Shown: positions 1 through 9,727, counted from the stretch's first letter. The stretch is 64,000 nucleotides of DNA from an uncultured Duncaniella sp. (GCA_910578515.1 CAJTQR010000004.1:186001-250000), one strand, 5' to 3'. Notes: generated from the letters alone by a model not told the origin. Translations and numbers: made by a program.

Positions 1-1
1 T

Positions 2-118
2 CTAAAATGCACCTCAAACGAACCGATGACCTATATCTGCATCCAGGCTAAAGAGGGTTCACTCGGCGGCTATACAATGACTGACGCCGAAATTACTGAA
101 CGTGAGAATCTACTCTGA
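2..118 (+). CDS. C-terminal fragment of an unidentified protein
   Basis: The window opens inside this possible gene. Only the last 38 codons are present, in the frame that starts at base 2 and ends with TGA at 116-118. No motif, membrane segment or recognisable family signature is visible, so no function is proposed. A terminator-like hairpin follows at 179-219, which fits the end of a transcription unit. An open frame of this length could also occur by chance. Confidence 0.4.
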   Translation, partial: LKCTSNEPMTYICIQAKEGSLGGYTMTDAEITERENLL

Positions 119-499
119 AGGAAATAAATTTCAACAGAGTGAGATGTAGACCATCAACATCAGAATATATCATAGAAGAATAAGCAGAGCTTGCCCTGAC
201 ACCGGCAGCTCTGCTTATTGTATCATTACCATCCTGACACCCGCAGGCTACCCACCTGCATAACCTATGATAAAAAGGGTGTATGACCAATCGCTTATAG
301 CAGAAAAAGCCTCAAATGGAAAAAGGAGAATAACAAAACGAACCTTTTTCATATTTTGAAATGTTAATCTCGCATAGGTAAATTATTTCCGTGATGCCGC
401 AAAAAAACTTTCCTGTTTTTCTTGTATATTCAAAATAAATTTTAGACTTTTGTCTTTGAACTTCTATAGGACACTATCCAAGTACAAACCTCGCTGAAT
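119..499. other. Intergenic region before the cyd operon
   Basis: This non-coding stretch holds the hairpin at 179-219 and then an AT-rich segment. I see no open frame with coding character. The promoter of the cyd operon should lie in its right half. A loose match to the Bacteroidota -7 box (TGTCTTTG near 450) is present, but I cannot pair it with a good -33 element. Confidence 0.5.
179..219 (+). terminator. Terminator-like hairpin
   Basis: A perfect 13-bp inverted repeat (179-191 and 207-219) is extended by an inner GCC/GGC pairing, giving a loop of about eight bases. The U-tract is weak. It lies about 60 bases after the stop of the upstream partial gene and most likely ends that transcript. 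Confidence 0.55.
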
Positions 500-538
500 A
501 TGAGCAACAATCCGTCCGTATCAGGTCCAGAGCCTGCC

Positions 539-760
539 ATGAAAAAACTTGTCTCCATTCCGAGACGTATTTTCCGGTTCTATCTCGATGGGTTCCGGTC
601 AATGACCGTGGGAAAAAAGCTGTGGATACTTATATTAATCAAGCTGTTCATTATATTTTTCGTATTCAAGCTGTTCTTTTTCCCTGACCTGCTTGAAAGA
701 GATTATGACAATGACACAGAACGAGCTGAAGCGGTGAGGTCAACTCTATTGAACCGATGA
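539..760 (+). CDS. DUF4492 small membrane protein upstream of cydAB
   Basis: A 73-residue protein with a basic N-terminal part containing an FYxDGFRSMTxGKxLW motif, one strongly hydrophobic membrane segment (about residues 28-47) and an acidic C-terminus. The motif, size and place directly before cydA are typical of the DUF4492 family of Bacteroidota. A role in assembly or stability of cytochrome bd, like that of the small subunit CydX elsewhere, is inference. I chose the ATG at 539 because it puts the conserved motif near the N-terminus as usual in the family. An in-frame ATG at 500 would add 13 residues. Confidence 0.8.
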   Translation: MKKLVSIPRRIFRFYLDGFRSMTVGKKLWILILIKLFIIFFVFKLFFFPDLLERDYDNDTERAEAVRSTLLNR

Positions 761-826
761 GTGTTTCTATATCCGATACACAACTAACATGAATTATTAA
801 TACCCACAACCAATATTTATGAGCTT

Positions 827-2383
827 ATGGATGATTTAATGACAGTAGTCGACTGGTCGAGATGGCAATTTGCCCTCACAGCGATGTACCACTGGCTATT
901 TGTTCCCCTCACGCTCGGTATAAGCGTGATAATCGGAATAATGGAAACTATCTACTACCGTACCCGTAATGAAAAGTGGCTCGCCACCACAAAATTCTGG
1001 ATGACCTTATTCGGCATCAACTTTGCCATGGGTGTGGCTACAGGTATCATTCTGGAATTTGAATTCGGTACAAACTGGTCGAACTACAGTTGGTTTGTAG
1101 GCGACATTTTCGGCGCCCCCCTCGCCATCGAAGGGCTTATAGCCTTCTTCATGGAGTCGACGTTCATCGCTGTTATGTTCTTCGGCTGGAAAAAAGTCAG
1201 TCCCGGCTTCCACCTTGCCTCTACATGGCTCACAGCCTTGGGCGCATCCATATCGGCACTATGGATTCTGGTAGCCAATGCCTGGATGCAATATCCTGTA
1301 GGCATGGAATTTGACCCGGCACAGATGCGCAACGTCATGGACAACTTCTGGGACGTAGCTCTCTCACCGGTAGCAATCCATAAGTTCTTCCATGCAGTGT
1401 TCGACGGTTGGGTCCTCGCCTCTGTATTCGTGTGTGGCGTGAGCGCCTGGTATCTTATGAAAAACCGTCGCCGCGAATTTGCCTTCGATTCCATAAAGGT
1501 AGCAGGCTGGGTAGGCGCTATAGGTATGTTACTGACACTGTGGACCGGCGATAAGTCGGCTGTGGATGTAGCACGCGTACAACCCATGAAACTCGCTGCC
1601 ATGGAAGGTCTCTACAACGGTTCATGCGGACAGGAAATTGTGGCATTCGGTATTCTCGACCCTTCCAAGGAGCGCACCGATGCCAACGACCCCTATCTCA
1701 TGAAGATTGCCCTTCCGAAGGGTCTCTCATTCCTCGCCAATCATGATTTCAACTCCTTTGTGCCAGGCATCAATGACCTCATTGACGGTGTGACTATCAC
1801 CGAGACAGGCGACACCGTCCGCACCGTAACCTATGCTGAACGCATAGCTATGGGCAAGAAAGCCCACGAAGCCCTCCGCGCATTCGACAAAGCACTCGCC
1901 GCCGGCGACAATGCCGCTATGGACAGTGCGAAAGCCGCACTCAAGGAGAACTACCAATACTTCGGTTACGGCTACCTTGACTCAGCAGACGAGGCTGTGC
2001 CTCCGGTAGGGATGACTTTCTATTCATTCCACATCATGGTGCTTGCCGGTGGTTACCTGACCCTGTTCCTCATCATTGTACTTGTGAGCGTCTACCGCTA
2101 CCCCACCCTCTGGAACCGCCGCTGGTGGCAATGGATATCCATACTTTCCATAGCTGTGGTATGGATATGCTCAGAGGCAGGCTGGGTTACTGCCGAAGTG
2201 GGACGTCAGCCCTGGATTATCGAGGGATTGATGCCTACACGCGCAGCTATTTCAGCCATTTCATCAGCTTCAGTGCAACTCACATTCTGGATGTTCGCAG
2301 CTGTATTCACCGCCCTGCTGATTGCAGAAATCACCATCATGCTCAAGCAGATTAAAAGCGGTAAAGATGAAGATAAGTATTAA
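827..2383 (+). CDS. cydA: Cytochrome bd ubiquinol oxidase subunit I
   Basis: Inner-membrane subunit that oxidises quinol and carries the haems used to reduce oxygen to water at high affinity. At 518 residues it has the normal length. The family ligands are visible: His22 in MYHWLF, His185 in AIHKFFH, and Met396 in GMTFYSFHIM, matching His19, His186 and Met393 of the E. coli enzyme. The quinol-loop motif VQPMKLAAMEG is also present. It follows the DUF4492 gene and precedes cydB by 25 bases, so the three probably form one operon. A second in-frame ATG four codons downstream is a possible alternative start. Such oxidases let gut Bacteroidales use traces of oxygen. Confidence 0.98.
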   Translation: MDDLMTVVDWSRWQFALTAMYHWLFVPLTLGISVIIGIMETIYYRTRNEKWLATTKFWMTLFGINFAMGVATGIILEFEFGTNWSNYSWFVGDIFGAPLAIEGLIAFFMESTFIAVMFFGWKKVSPGFHLASTWLTALGASISALWILVANAWMQYPVGMEFDPAQMRNVMDNFWDVALSPVAIHKFFHAVFDGWVLASVFVCGVSAWYLMKNRRREFAFDSIKVAGWVGAIGMLLTLWTGDKSAVDVARVQPMKLAAMEGLYNGSCGQEIVAFGILDPSKERTDANDPYLMKIALPKGLSFLANHDFNSFVPGINDLIDGVTITETGDTVRTVTYAERIAMGKKAHEALRAFDKALAAGDNAAMDSAKAALKENYQYFGYGYLDSADEAVPPVGMTFYSFHIMVLAGGYLTLFLIIVLVSVYRYPTLWNRRWWQWISILSIAVVWICSEAGWVTAEVGRQPWIIEGLMPTRAAISAISSASVQLTFWMFAAVFTALLIAEITIMLKQIKSGKDEDKY

Positions 2384-2408
2384 CTAACCCGCTCTTAACA
2401 TAACAATC

Positions 2409-3539
2409 ATGGAACTTGAATCCTTACAGATATATTGGTGGCTGCTGATATCAGTACTCGGCGCACTCTTGGTATTCTTGCTATTTGTGCAGGGAGGTCA
2501 GACATACCTGCTCAGTGTCTCCGACCGTTCTGAGGCATCACGCCTGATGGTCAGCTCTCTGGGACACAAATGGGAGCTTACGTTCACAACCCTTGTGGTG
2601 TTTGGCGGCGCGTTTTTCGCTTCATTTCCGCTATTCTACTCCACAAGTTTCGGCGGTGCCTACTGGCTCTGGATGCTCATACTCATCAGCTTCGTGCTTC
2701 AGGCGGTGAGCTATGAATTCCGCGCAAAGTCAGGAAATATTTTCGGCACACGCACTTACGACACATTCCTCTTCATAAACGGTTGCGTAGGATGCATCCT
2801 GCTCGGAGTGGCAGTGTCGATGTTCTTCTTCGGCGCAGAATTTTCGGTAAGCAAAGGCAACATACTCGATGCCGGTTCTCCGGTAATCTCCCGTTGGGCT
2901 CCCACCCACGGTCTTGAGGCTATATTCTATTGGAAAAACCTCGTGCTCGGTTTTGCAGTGCTTTTCCTTGCCCGCACCCAGGCAGCTCTCTATTTCCTCA
3001 ACAATAATGTCGGAGACGAAAGCTATTTCACTGCAAACAAGCGCCGCGTGCTTGTCAACGGTGTGATATTCGTGGTATTCTTCCTTCTTTTTGTAGGTCT
3101 GCTCCTATCAGCCACCGGACTTGAGACTACCGTCGATGGCGGCATTTCAGGAGGGAAGAGTGAATTTGCACCACGCGAGTTTAAATATTTCTTCAACTAT
3201 GTGGAAATGTGGTGGTGTCTCGCTCTCTTCCTCATTGGTGTGTTAATGGTGCTGTACGGCGTGCTCAAATCAGCTTTTGCAAGCCATTATACCAAAGGAA
3301 TCTGGTGGAGCGGTATCGGCACAGTTCTCGTAGTGCTCACACTCTTCTGGGTGGCAGGCTACAACAACACCCCCTACTACCCATCGCTCACTGACACCGC
3401 GTCATCGCTCACCATCCACAACAGCAGTTCGAGCCACTTCACCCTCACAGCCATGAGCTGGGTATCACTGGTAATCCCATTCGTGCTTGCTTATATAGTA
3501 TACGCCTGGTATGCCATGGACCGCCATCACGAGGAATGA
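2409..3539 (+). CDS. cydB: Cytochrome bd ubiquinol oxidase subunit II
   Basis: Second membrane subunit of the bd oxidase, 376 residues with about eight to nine hydrophobic segments. The SFGGAYWLWM and YNNTPYYPSL stretches are typical of Bacteroidota CydB. It starts 25 bases after cydA and forms a complex with it in the inner membrane. The operon ends at the strong hairpin at 3593-3636. Confidence 0.97.
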   Translation: MELESLQIYWWLLISVLGALLVFLLFVQGGQTYLLSVSDRSEASRLMVSSLGHKWELTFTTLVVFGGAFFASFPLFYSTSFGGAYWLWMLILISFVLQAVSYEFRAKSGNIFGTRTYDTFLFINGCVGCILLGVAVSMFFFGAEFSVSKGNILDAGSPVISRWAPTHGLEAIFYWKNLVLGFAVLFLARTQAALYFLNNNVGDESYFTANKRRVLVNGVIFVVFFLLFVGLLLSATGLETTVDGGISGGKSEFAPREFKYFFNYVEMWWCLALFLIGVLMVLYGVLKSAFASHYTKGIWWSGIGTVLVVLTLFWVAGYNNTPYYPSLTDTASSLTIHNSSSSHFTLTAMSWVSLVIPFVLAYIVYAWYAMDRHHEE

Positions 3540-3592
3540 TAAATTACTGACACATTAAAGTCCCCCTGTGAAGTTTTGCTCCACAGAGGACT

Positions 3593-3636
3593 AAAAAAGT
3601 AAAGTGCCGGCGTTAACACCGACACTTTACTTTTTT
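3593..3636. terminator. Bidirectional terminator between cydB and ilvC
   Basis: An 18-bp inverted repeat with a single mismatch (3593-3610 and 3619-3636) has A6 on its left edge and T6 on its right edge. It can therefore end transcription arriving from cydB on the plus strand and from ilvC on the minus strand. Confidence 0.9.
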
Positions 3637-3688
3637 CTACCTATATATTTTCTTTAGCAACTCCGGTCGGAGTTACTGAATAAAAAGA

Positions 3689-4732
3689 TTACGCGTTTTC
3701 AGGGCGGAGTGTACGCACGGTAGCACCGGCACGCCACATTTCGCTTTCACGGAGAGCCTTGAGTTCTTCCTCAAGTTTCTCACGGTAATCAGGCTGAGTG
3801 TTTGAATCAATTGAACGCTGAGCCTCACGACCTGTCTTCACGCTCTCATAAAGGTCATAAACCACAGGCTTGATAGCATCGTGGAACGGACCCATCCAGT
3901 CAAGAGCGCCGCGCTGTGCGGTGGTAGAGCAGTTGGCATACATCCAGTCCATACCCTTTGCTGCAAAAAGCGGCATGAGTGACTGAGTGAGTTCCTCAAC
4001 GGTTTCATTGAAAGCCTCAGAAGGAGTGTGACCGTTTTCGCGGAGCACTTCGTACTGAGCGAGAAGCAGACCCTGGATAGCACCCATGAGCGAACCACGT
4101 TCACCTGTAAGGTCTGACACAGCCTCACGCTGGAATGTGGTCTCGAAAAGATAACCGGAACCAATACCGATACCAACAGCGAGTGTACGCTCGAGAGCAC
4201 GACCGGTGGCATCCTGATATACAGCGAAGCTTGAGTTGGTACCCTTGCCTTCTTTGAAAAGTACACGGAGCATTGTGCCTGAACCCTTGGGTGCAACCAT
4301 AATGACATCTACATCAGCGGGGGGAACCACGCCTGTACGGTCACTCCAGTTGATTGCGAAACCATGGCTGAAATAAAGAGCCTTGCCGGGTGTGAGATGC
4401 TTCTTGATAACAGGCCACTGTGAAATCACGGCAGCATCGCTGAGAAGGCACATGATGATGGTGCCACGCTTGCAGGCTTCCTCGATTGAGAACAGAGTCT
4501 CACCGGGAACCCAACCGTCAGCCACAGCCTTGTCGTAGGTCTTGCCTTCGCGCTGACCCACAATAACGTTGAAGCCATTGTCACGGAGGTCGAGACCCTG
4601 ACCGGGACCCTGCACACCGTAACCAATCACTGCGAGAGTTTCATCTTTAAGTATCTCACGAGCCTTTTCCAAGGGGAATTCCTCGCGGGTGATGACTGTC
4701 TCCTCAACCCCGCCAAAGTTTAATTTTGCCAT
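3689..4732 (-). CDS. ilvC: Ketol-acid reductoisomerase
   Basis: Catalyses the Mg- and NAD(P)H-dependent isomeroreduction of acetolactate and acetohydroxybutyrate, the second common step of valine/isoleucine synthesis. At 347 residues it is a class I enzyme. The Rossmann motif GYGVQGPGQ sits near residues 38-46, and the metal-binding EAFNETVEELTQ helix lies in the C-terminal domain. It is the last gene of the ilvD-ilvB-ilvN-thioesterase-ilvC operon, 34 bases after the thioesterase. Confidence 0.97.
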   Translation of the reverse strand: MAKLNFGGVEETVITREEFPLEKAREILKDETLAVIGYGVQGPGQGLDLRDNGFNVIVGQREGKTYDKAVADGWVPGETLFSIEEACKRGTIIMCLLSDAAVISQWPVIKKHLTPGKALYFSHGFAINWSDRTGVVPPADVDVIMVAPKGSGTMLRVLFKEGKGTNSSFAVYQDATGRALERTLAVGIGIGSGYLFETTFQREAVSDLTGERGSLMGAIQGLLLAQYEVLRENGHTPSEAFNETVEELTQSLMPLFAAKGMDWMYANCSTTAQRGALDWMGPFHDAIKPVVYDLYESVKTGREAQRSIDSNTQPDYREKLEEELKALRESEMWRAGATVRTLRPENA

Positions 4733-4766
4733 AATACTAAAATATTATATTATTAATTTCTATGAA

Positions 4767-5507
4767 TTATCGTTGGGTAAAATGTATGCGCGCTATGGCA
4801 CATGGTGTAGAATTGACCTCGGTCATCACATCAAACACCTCGGGGCTTCCCTCGTGCGGAGCGCTGACAGTGCGCGAGAGCTCACCATAACGCGCCTCAT
4901 GTTTGAAGGCAATTTCAAATCTGGTCACCCGATTGTTGTCAAACTGCTCAATAGACCACTGGTCAACTATAAGGTCGATGTAACGCCTTGTGGTGACATG
5001 GCGATTCACATCTATATCCGACACCGCAAAACGGTAGGTATGTTCCACCGTCGCATCAATCACCGGAAGAAGTTTGCCACCCTTGATATAAGGATACGGG
5101 CGTCCGTTTATCGAATCCTTCATCTCGGTCAGCATGGTGAGGTCGGAGGGACGGCGTGTCTCCATATTGATAGCCATCCATGTGGAGTGAGCCCAGGCGA
5201 TAGGCTCGCCGGTCTCCATATCCACCAACTCAAAGTTTCGTTCCGAGAACATGCGGTTGAGATTCTCAATCCATGTGTCGATACGATAAGCGCGATTCAC
5301 AGTGAGCGGACGTTTGATATCAATGGTGAGTCGGCTCAACACCCATGAAATTCCATAACTTATCATCCGGTCAAACCCTATACCTATGGCATTGGCATGT
5401 CCGGTGGCAGTATCAATAATCAGTGTGACAAGCCTCGAAAGGGGCATTTCACGCTGCGCATTGACCTCGGCCGCTGTCAGATAAAATTCGTGGGAAAACA
5501 GCTTCAT
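4767..5507 (-). CDS. Acyl-ACP thioesterase inside the ilv operon
   Basis: A 246-residue double hot-dog protein of the acyl-ACP thioesterase (Fat) family, which hydrolyses acyl-ACP to release free fatty acids. Typical stretches are YLTAAEVNAQREMP at the N-terminus, the RxYRIDTWIENLNRMF region and the SDIDVNRHVTTRRYID motif holding catalytic Asn and His. No signal peptide is seen, so it is cytosolic. It starts three bases after ilvN, so it is co-transcribed and probably translationally coupled. Its position among branched-chain amino acid genes suggests a link to branched-chain acyl chains made from the same 2-oxoacids; that link is inference. Confidence 0.92.
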   Translation of the reverse strand: MKLFSHEFYLTAAEVNAQREMPLSRLVTLIIDTATGHANAIGIGFDRMISYGISWVLSRLTIDIKRPLTVNRAYRIDTWIENLNRMFSERNFELVDMETGEPIAWAHSTWMAINMETRRPSDLTMLTEMKDSINGRPYPYIKGGKLLPVIDATVEHTYRFAVSDIDVNRHVTTRRYIDLIVDQWSIEQFDNNRVTRFEIAFKHEARYGELSRTVSAPHEGSPEVFDVMTEVNSTPCAIARIHFTQR

Positions 5508-5510
5508 CTC

Positions 5511-6059
5511 TTATCCTTCTATCATTTTCCTGCGCTTCTCCTGCTCCTCAAGGAAACAAGTGAAATGTTCGGTTGGCGATTTGGTCACACATATACGTCC
5601 GGAGCGGATGAACTGCAATATGTCATACTGCTTCAGCAACTCATAGAGAGCCTGGGTCTCATATTCATGACCGGTCTTTTCAATCACTGTATAGTCACGT
5701 GATATTTCCAGAATGCGGGCGTTATGCACACGTATGATGCGCTCAAGATTCTTCTCGTCGAGAAGACGCTGTGTGGGAACCTTATAGAGAGCCACCTCCT
5801 GATACACGATTTCGTCGTCAGTGTAAAGGAAAGCTCGGAGCACATCGATGCAACGCTCTATCTGCTTTATGACCTTCTCCATGGTAGCACGGTCGCTGGT
5901 GCAGCTGAAGTTCATCTTGTGGATACCAGGCATAGAACTTGCACTTGACGATACACTCTCGAGATTGAGACCGCGTCGGGTGAATATAATCGAAATGCGG
6001 TTGAGCAACCCGACCTGATTCTCGGTAAAAACCGCTATGGTAAAAAGTTGTTTCTCCAT
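5511..6059 (-). CDS. ilvN: Acetolactate synthase small (regulatory) subunit
   Basis: Regulatory subunit (182 residues) that binds valine and activates the catalytic subunit. The N-terminal ACT domain is recognisable from FTENQVGLLNRISIIFTRRG (about residues 11-30), and the C-terminal ALS_ss domain from the TGHEYETQALYELL region. Its start codon directly abuts the ilvB stop codon, so it is translationally coupled to ilvB. Confidence 0.95.
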   Translation of the reverse strand: MEKQLFTIAVFTENQVGLLNRISIIFTRRGLNLESVSSSASSMPGIHKMNFSCTSDRATMEKVIKQIERCIDVLRAFLYTDDEIVYQEVALYKVPTQRLLDEKNLERIIRVHNARILEISRDYTVIEKTGHEYETQALYELLKQYDILQFIRSGRICVTKSPTEHFTCFLEEQEKRRKMIEG

Positions 6060-7784
6060 CTATGCCTTATATTTTGTGGTCTGGTTAATCAATATCTCAT
6101 CTACATCCGAACCGGGAGCTACCATAGGAAATACCATATCCTCAGGCTCAATATTGATATTGAGCAGATAGGCTCCGGGATGGTTCACCATACGGTCCAC
6201 AGCGGCATCAAGTTCTTCACGACTCCCGACATTCTCGGCCGGGATATTGTAAGCCTTGCTGATAGCTACGAAATCGGGATTGACCATCGGTGTGGCTGAG
6301 AATCGGTCGTGGTAGAACATAGCCTGCCACTGGCGCACATTACCAAGGAAATTATTGTTGAGAATAATTATCTTGACTCCTATACCATACTCCATGATGG
6401 TGCCGAGCTCCTGCATGGTCATCTGGAAACCGCCATCGCCCATGAATGCAAACACCTGACGGTCGGGACGCGCAATCTTAGCTCCGATTGCCGCCGGCAA
6501 ACAGAATCCCATAGTACCGAGACCACCCGAGGTCAGGATACTCTTCGGAAGGGTATATTTGAAATAGCGGGCACTCATCATCTGATTCTGACCGACATCG
6601 GTGACGAGAATACCGTTATTGCCGGCAGCTTCCGAGACCTTACGTGCCACCTCACCCATGCGCATCTCTCCGTCACGTGTATCGGTAGGCGCAAGCTCAC
6701 GCTCCATCACCTCCTCACGCTCCACCTTCTCGGCATCAGCAAACGAGCTCACCCAGTCAGTGCGGCTGCATTTGTTCACGAGCGGAAGCAGCGCCTTGAG
6801 CACCTTCTTGGCATCGCCATGAATCTTGGTGTGGACGCGGATATTTTTGTTAAACTCGGCAGCATCAATATCTATATGGATGATTTTTGCCTGCGGTGCG
6901 TAACCGGCCACATTGCCTGTCACGCGGTCATCGAAACGCATACCGATAGCTATAAGCACATCAGCTTCGTTAGTCTTGATATTCGGACCTATATTTCCAT
7001 GCATTCCGAGCATACCTTTGTTAAGATGATGGTCGGAAGGGATGGTGGAAAGTCCCAATAGTGTTGTAGCCACAGGTATATCGGCCTTTTCAGCAAGAGC
7101 TATAAGGTCATTCTCGGCTTCCGATATCATCACACCATGTCCAGAGAGAATCATAGGACGCTCGGCACGGTTTATCAATGTCGCTGCCGCTATAAGGTCG
7201 CTTGGCAGCAAATCGGGGTCGGGATTGTAACTGCGGATATATTTCTTAGGCACATAGTTGCCCCACTCCATCATGCCTATCTGGGCATCCTTAGTGATAT
7301 CCAGCACCACAGAGCCGGGACGACCTGTGGACGCAATGAAAAAGGCACGTGCCACAGCCCATGGAATTTGCTCAGCTGTGCGCACCTGATAAGCCCACTT
7401 TGTGATAGGTAGGGTTATACCCATCACATCGGTCTCCTGAAAGGCATCCGAGCCAAGGGAGTTGACACCGACCTGTCCGGTGATTACCACCAAAGGTGTT
7501 GAATCGACATTGGCGTCGCTCACACCGGTGATGACATTTGTGGCGGCCGGACCGGAAGTCACGGTCACCACTCCCACCTTGTTTGAAGCTCTCGCATATC
7601 CCTGGGCAGCGTGCACGGCACCCTGTTCATGACGTGTGAGAATATGGTTCAAACGGTCGGAATAATCGTAAAGCTTATCGTAGAAAGGCATAATCTGACC
7701 GCCGGGATAGCCGAAGATAGTGTCGACACCTTCAGCCAACAACGCGCGGCACAGAGCCTCTGCACCTGTAATCATTTCACCCAT
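6060..7784 (-). CDS. ilvB: Acetolactate synthase large (catalytic) subunit
   Basis: Thiamine-diphosphate enzyme (574 residues) that condenses pyruvate with pyruvate or 2-oxobutyrate, the first common step of branched-chain amino acid synthesis. Visible marks are FGYPGGQIMPFYD near the N-terminus, the catalytic Glu53 in RHEQGAVHAA, and the ThDP motif starting with GDGG at 449-452 and ending in NNN about 25 residues later. It follows ilvD by 34 bases and touches ilvN, its regulatory partner. Confidence 0.97.
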   Translation of the reverse strand: MGEMITGAEALCRALLAEGVDTIFGYPGGQIMPFYDKLYDYSDRLNHILTRHEQGAVHAAQGYARASNKVGVVTVTSGPAATNVITGVSDANVDSTPLVVITGQVGVNSLGSDAFQETDVMGITLPITKWAYQVRTAEQIPWAVARAFFIASTGRPGSVVLDITKDAQIGMMEWGNYVPKKYIRSYNPDPDLLPSDLIAAATLINRAERPMILSGHGVMISEAENDLIALAEKADIPVATTLLGLSTIPSDHHLNKGMLGMHGNIGPNIKTNEADVLIAIGMRFDDRVTGNVAGYAPQAKIIHIDIDAAEFNKNIRVHTKIHGDAKKVLKALLPLVNKCSRTDWVSSFADAEKVEREEVMERELAPTDTRDGEMRMGEVARKVSEAAGNNGILVTDVGQNQMMSARYFKYTLPKSILTSGGLGTMGFCLPAAIGAKIARPDRQVFAFMGDGGFQMTMQELGTIMEYGIGVKIIILNNNFLGNVRQWQAMFYHDRFSATPMVNPDFVAISKAYNIPAENVGSREELDAAVDRMVNHPGAYLLNINIEPEDMVFPMVAPGSDVDEILINQTTKYKA

Positions 7785-7818
7785 ATTAGCAAGTATGAAG
7801 TGTTATTAATGTGTATTA

Positions 7819-9648
7819 TCAATCAAGTTCCCTCACGCCACCTTTGTCGGCCGAAGTGACCATTGCAGCGTAGGCTCTGAGCGCCTGCGACACCTTACGG
7901 TTGCGTCCGCGGGGTTTGAACGCATCCTTACCGAATGCTTCTTCCTCTTTGCGGCGTGCGGCAAGCTCATCGGGGGTAAGACGCACATTTATTGAACGTG
8001 CGGGAATATCTATTTCTATAATGTCACCATCGCGCACCAGTCCGATATTGCCACCTGAAGCAGCTTCGGGTGATATGTGTCCGATTGAAAGACCTGAAGT
8101 ACCGCCCGAGAAACGTCCGTCAGTAATAAGCGCGCACTCTTTTCCAAGATGTTTGCTCTTGATATAAGATGTGGGATAGAGCATTTCCTGCATACCGGGA
8201 CCACCCTTGGGACCTTCGTGGGTGATGACAACCACGTCGCCGCTCACCACCTTGTCGCGCAATATACCGTCGACAGCTTCCTCCTGCGAGGTGAACACCT
8301 TGGCAGGTCCGCTGAAACGGAATATGCTTTCATCCACTCCGGCTGTCTTTACCACACAACCGTCCTGGGCTATATTGCCTTTGAGCACGGCAAGACCGCC
8401 ATCCTTCACATAGGCATGATTCATATCACGGATGCAACCGTTGGCACGGTCGGTGTCAAGCTCGGAGTAATAGCTCATCTGCTTGCCAAGTTCTGTGGTC
8501 CGCTTATTGCCGGGAGCACTCTTCCACAGTTCGTCGGCATGGTCATCGAATTTCTTTCCGCCGATGGCGTAACAGTCGATAGCCTCGCCGAGAGTCATAC
8601 CGTCAACACGGTTTACATCTGTGTTGACCAGACCTGCATCGGCAAGTATCTTCATTATCGAGAGGATGCCACCTGCACGGTTAACATCCTGAATGTGGTA
8701 ATGGGAGTTGGGCGCCACCTTACAGAGCACCGGGGTTTTACGCGAAAGACGGTCGATATCATCCATCGTGAAGTCTGCGCCGGCCTCATGAGCCACAGCG
8801 AGAAGATGGAGCACAGTATTTGTCGAACCACCCATAGCTATGTCGAGAGTCATGGCATTGAGCATGGCTTCGCGTGTAGCGATATTGCGGGGAAGCACAC
8901 TTTCATCACCGTCACGGTAATAGGCGTAAGTATTCTCCACTATTCGTGCGGCAGCTTTCTTGAACAACTGCAGACGGTTGATATGAGTTGCCACCACAGT
9001 GCCGTTGCCGGGAAGAGCCATACCGATAGCCTCGTTGAGCGAGTTCATCGAATTGGCTGTGAACATACCGGAGCAAGAACCACAGGTGGGACATCCCTTC
9101 TGCTCAAGGAGTGTGACATCATGGTCGCTCACTGTCTCATCAGCCGAATCAATCATAATGTCAATAAGGTCCACTGCGCGGTCTCCTACCTGTCCGGCTT
9201 CCATCGGGCCACCCGACACAAATATTGCAGGGATGTTGAGACGCATCGCCGCCATGAGCATACCAGGAGTAACCTTGTCGCAATTGGAGATACACACCAT
9301 AGCGTCAGCTTTGTGTGCATTTACCATATACTCTATGGAATCCGCAATCATGTCACGCGAAGGGAGTGAATATAGCATGCCGTCATGCCCCATGGCAATA
9401 CCATCGTCGATTGCTATGGTGTTGAACTCGGCCGCAAAACAACCCTGCTTTTCTATTTCCTCCTTAACAATCTGACCGATTTCGTGGAGATGGGTATGTC
9501 CGGGCACAAATTGAGTGAACGAATTGACCACAGCTATGATTGGTTTGCCAAATTGCTCCTCTTTCATTCCGTTTGCTCTCCAGAGAGCTCTGGCACCTGC
9601 CATTCGTCGGCCTTCAGTGCTGGCTGCGCTTCTAAATGGGAAACTCAT
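7819..9648 (-). CDS. ilvD: Dihydroxy-acid dehydratase
   Basis: Iron-sulfur enzyme (609 residues) that dehydrates 2,3-dihydroxy acids to 2-oxoacids, the third common step to valine, leucine and isoleucine. The family motifs are present: CDKVTPGM with Cys123, CPTCGSCSGMFTANSMN with Cys186/189/192, and GGTSGLSIGHISPEAA near the C-terminus. It is the first gene of the operon and has a clear promoter at 9696-9727, giving a leader of about 40 bases. I see no tRNA-like or peptide attenuator in that leader. Confidence 0.97.
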   Translation of the reverse strand: MSFPFRSAASTEGRRMAGARALWRANGMKEEQFGKPIIAVVNSFTQFVPGHTHLHEIGQIVKEEIEKQGCFAAEFNTIAIDDGIAMGHDGMLYSLPSRDMIADSIEYMVNAHKADAMVCISNCDKVTPGMLMAAMRLNIPAIFVSGGPMEAGQVGDRAVDLIDIMIDSADETVSDHDVTLLEQKGCPTCGSCSGMFTANSMNSLNEAIGMALPGNGTVVATHINRLQLFKKAAARIVENTYAYYRDGDESVLPRNIATREAMLNAMTLDIAMGGSTNTVLHLLAVAHEAGADFTMDDIDRLSRKTPVLCKVAPNSHYHIQDVNRAGGILSIMKILADAGLVNTDVNRVDGMTLGEAIDCYAIGGKKFDDHADELWKSAPGNKRTTELGKQMSYYSELDTDRANGCIRDMNHAYVKDGGLAVLKGNIAQDGCVVKTAGVDESIFRFSGPAKVFTSQEEAVDGILRDKVVSGDVVVITHEGPKGGPGMQEMLYPTSYIKSKHLGKECALITDGRFSGGTSGLSIGHISPEAASGGNIGLVRDGDIIEIDIPARSINVRLTPDELAARRKEEEAFGKDAFKPRGRNRKVSQALRAYAAMVTSADKGGVRELD

Positions 9649-9695
9649 ATATATGATAATTTATCTTGAACCTACAAATTTGTTAAAATTTCCTG

Positions 9696-9727
9696 CAAAA
9701 ATACGACAATATGTTGTAAAACACAAA
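9696..9727 (-). promoter_or_regulatory. Promoter of the ilvD operon
   Basis: Read on the minus strand this is TTTG, 20 bases, then TATTTTTG, a good match to the Bacteroidota consensus (TTTG, about 19, TAnnTTTG). The start point is predicted near 9690, about 42 bases before the ilvD ATG. Confidence 0.8.

Noticed and set aside
4689..5348. Plus-strand ORF of 219 codons opposite the thioesterase and ilvC start
   Set aside because: It overlaps two well-supported minus-strand genes, and its composition is that of an antisense frame.
8149..9369. Long plus-strand ORF (406 codons) opposite ilvD
   Set aside because: It is the antisense shadow of a fully recognisable ilvD; its translation is rich in His/Cys/Thr without any family pattern.
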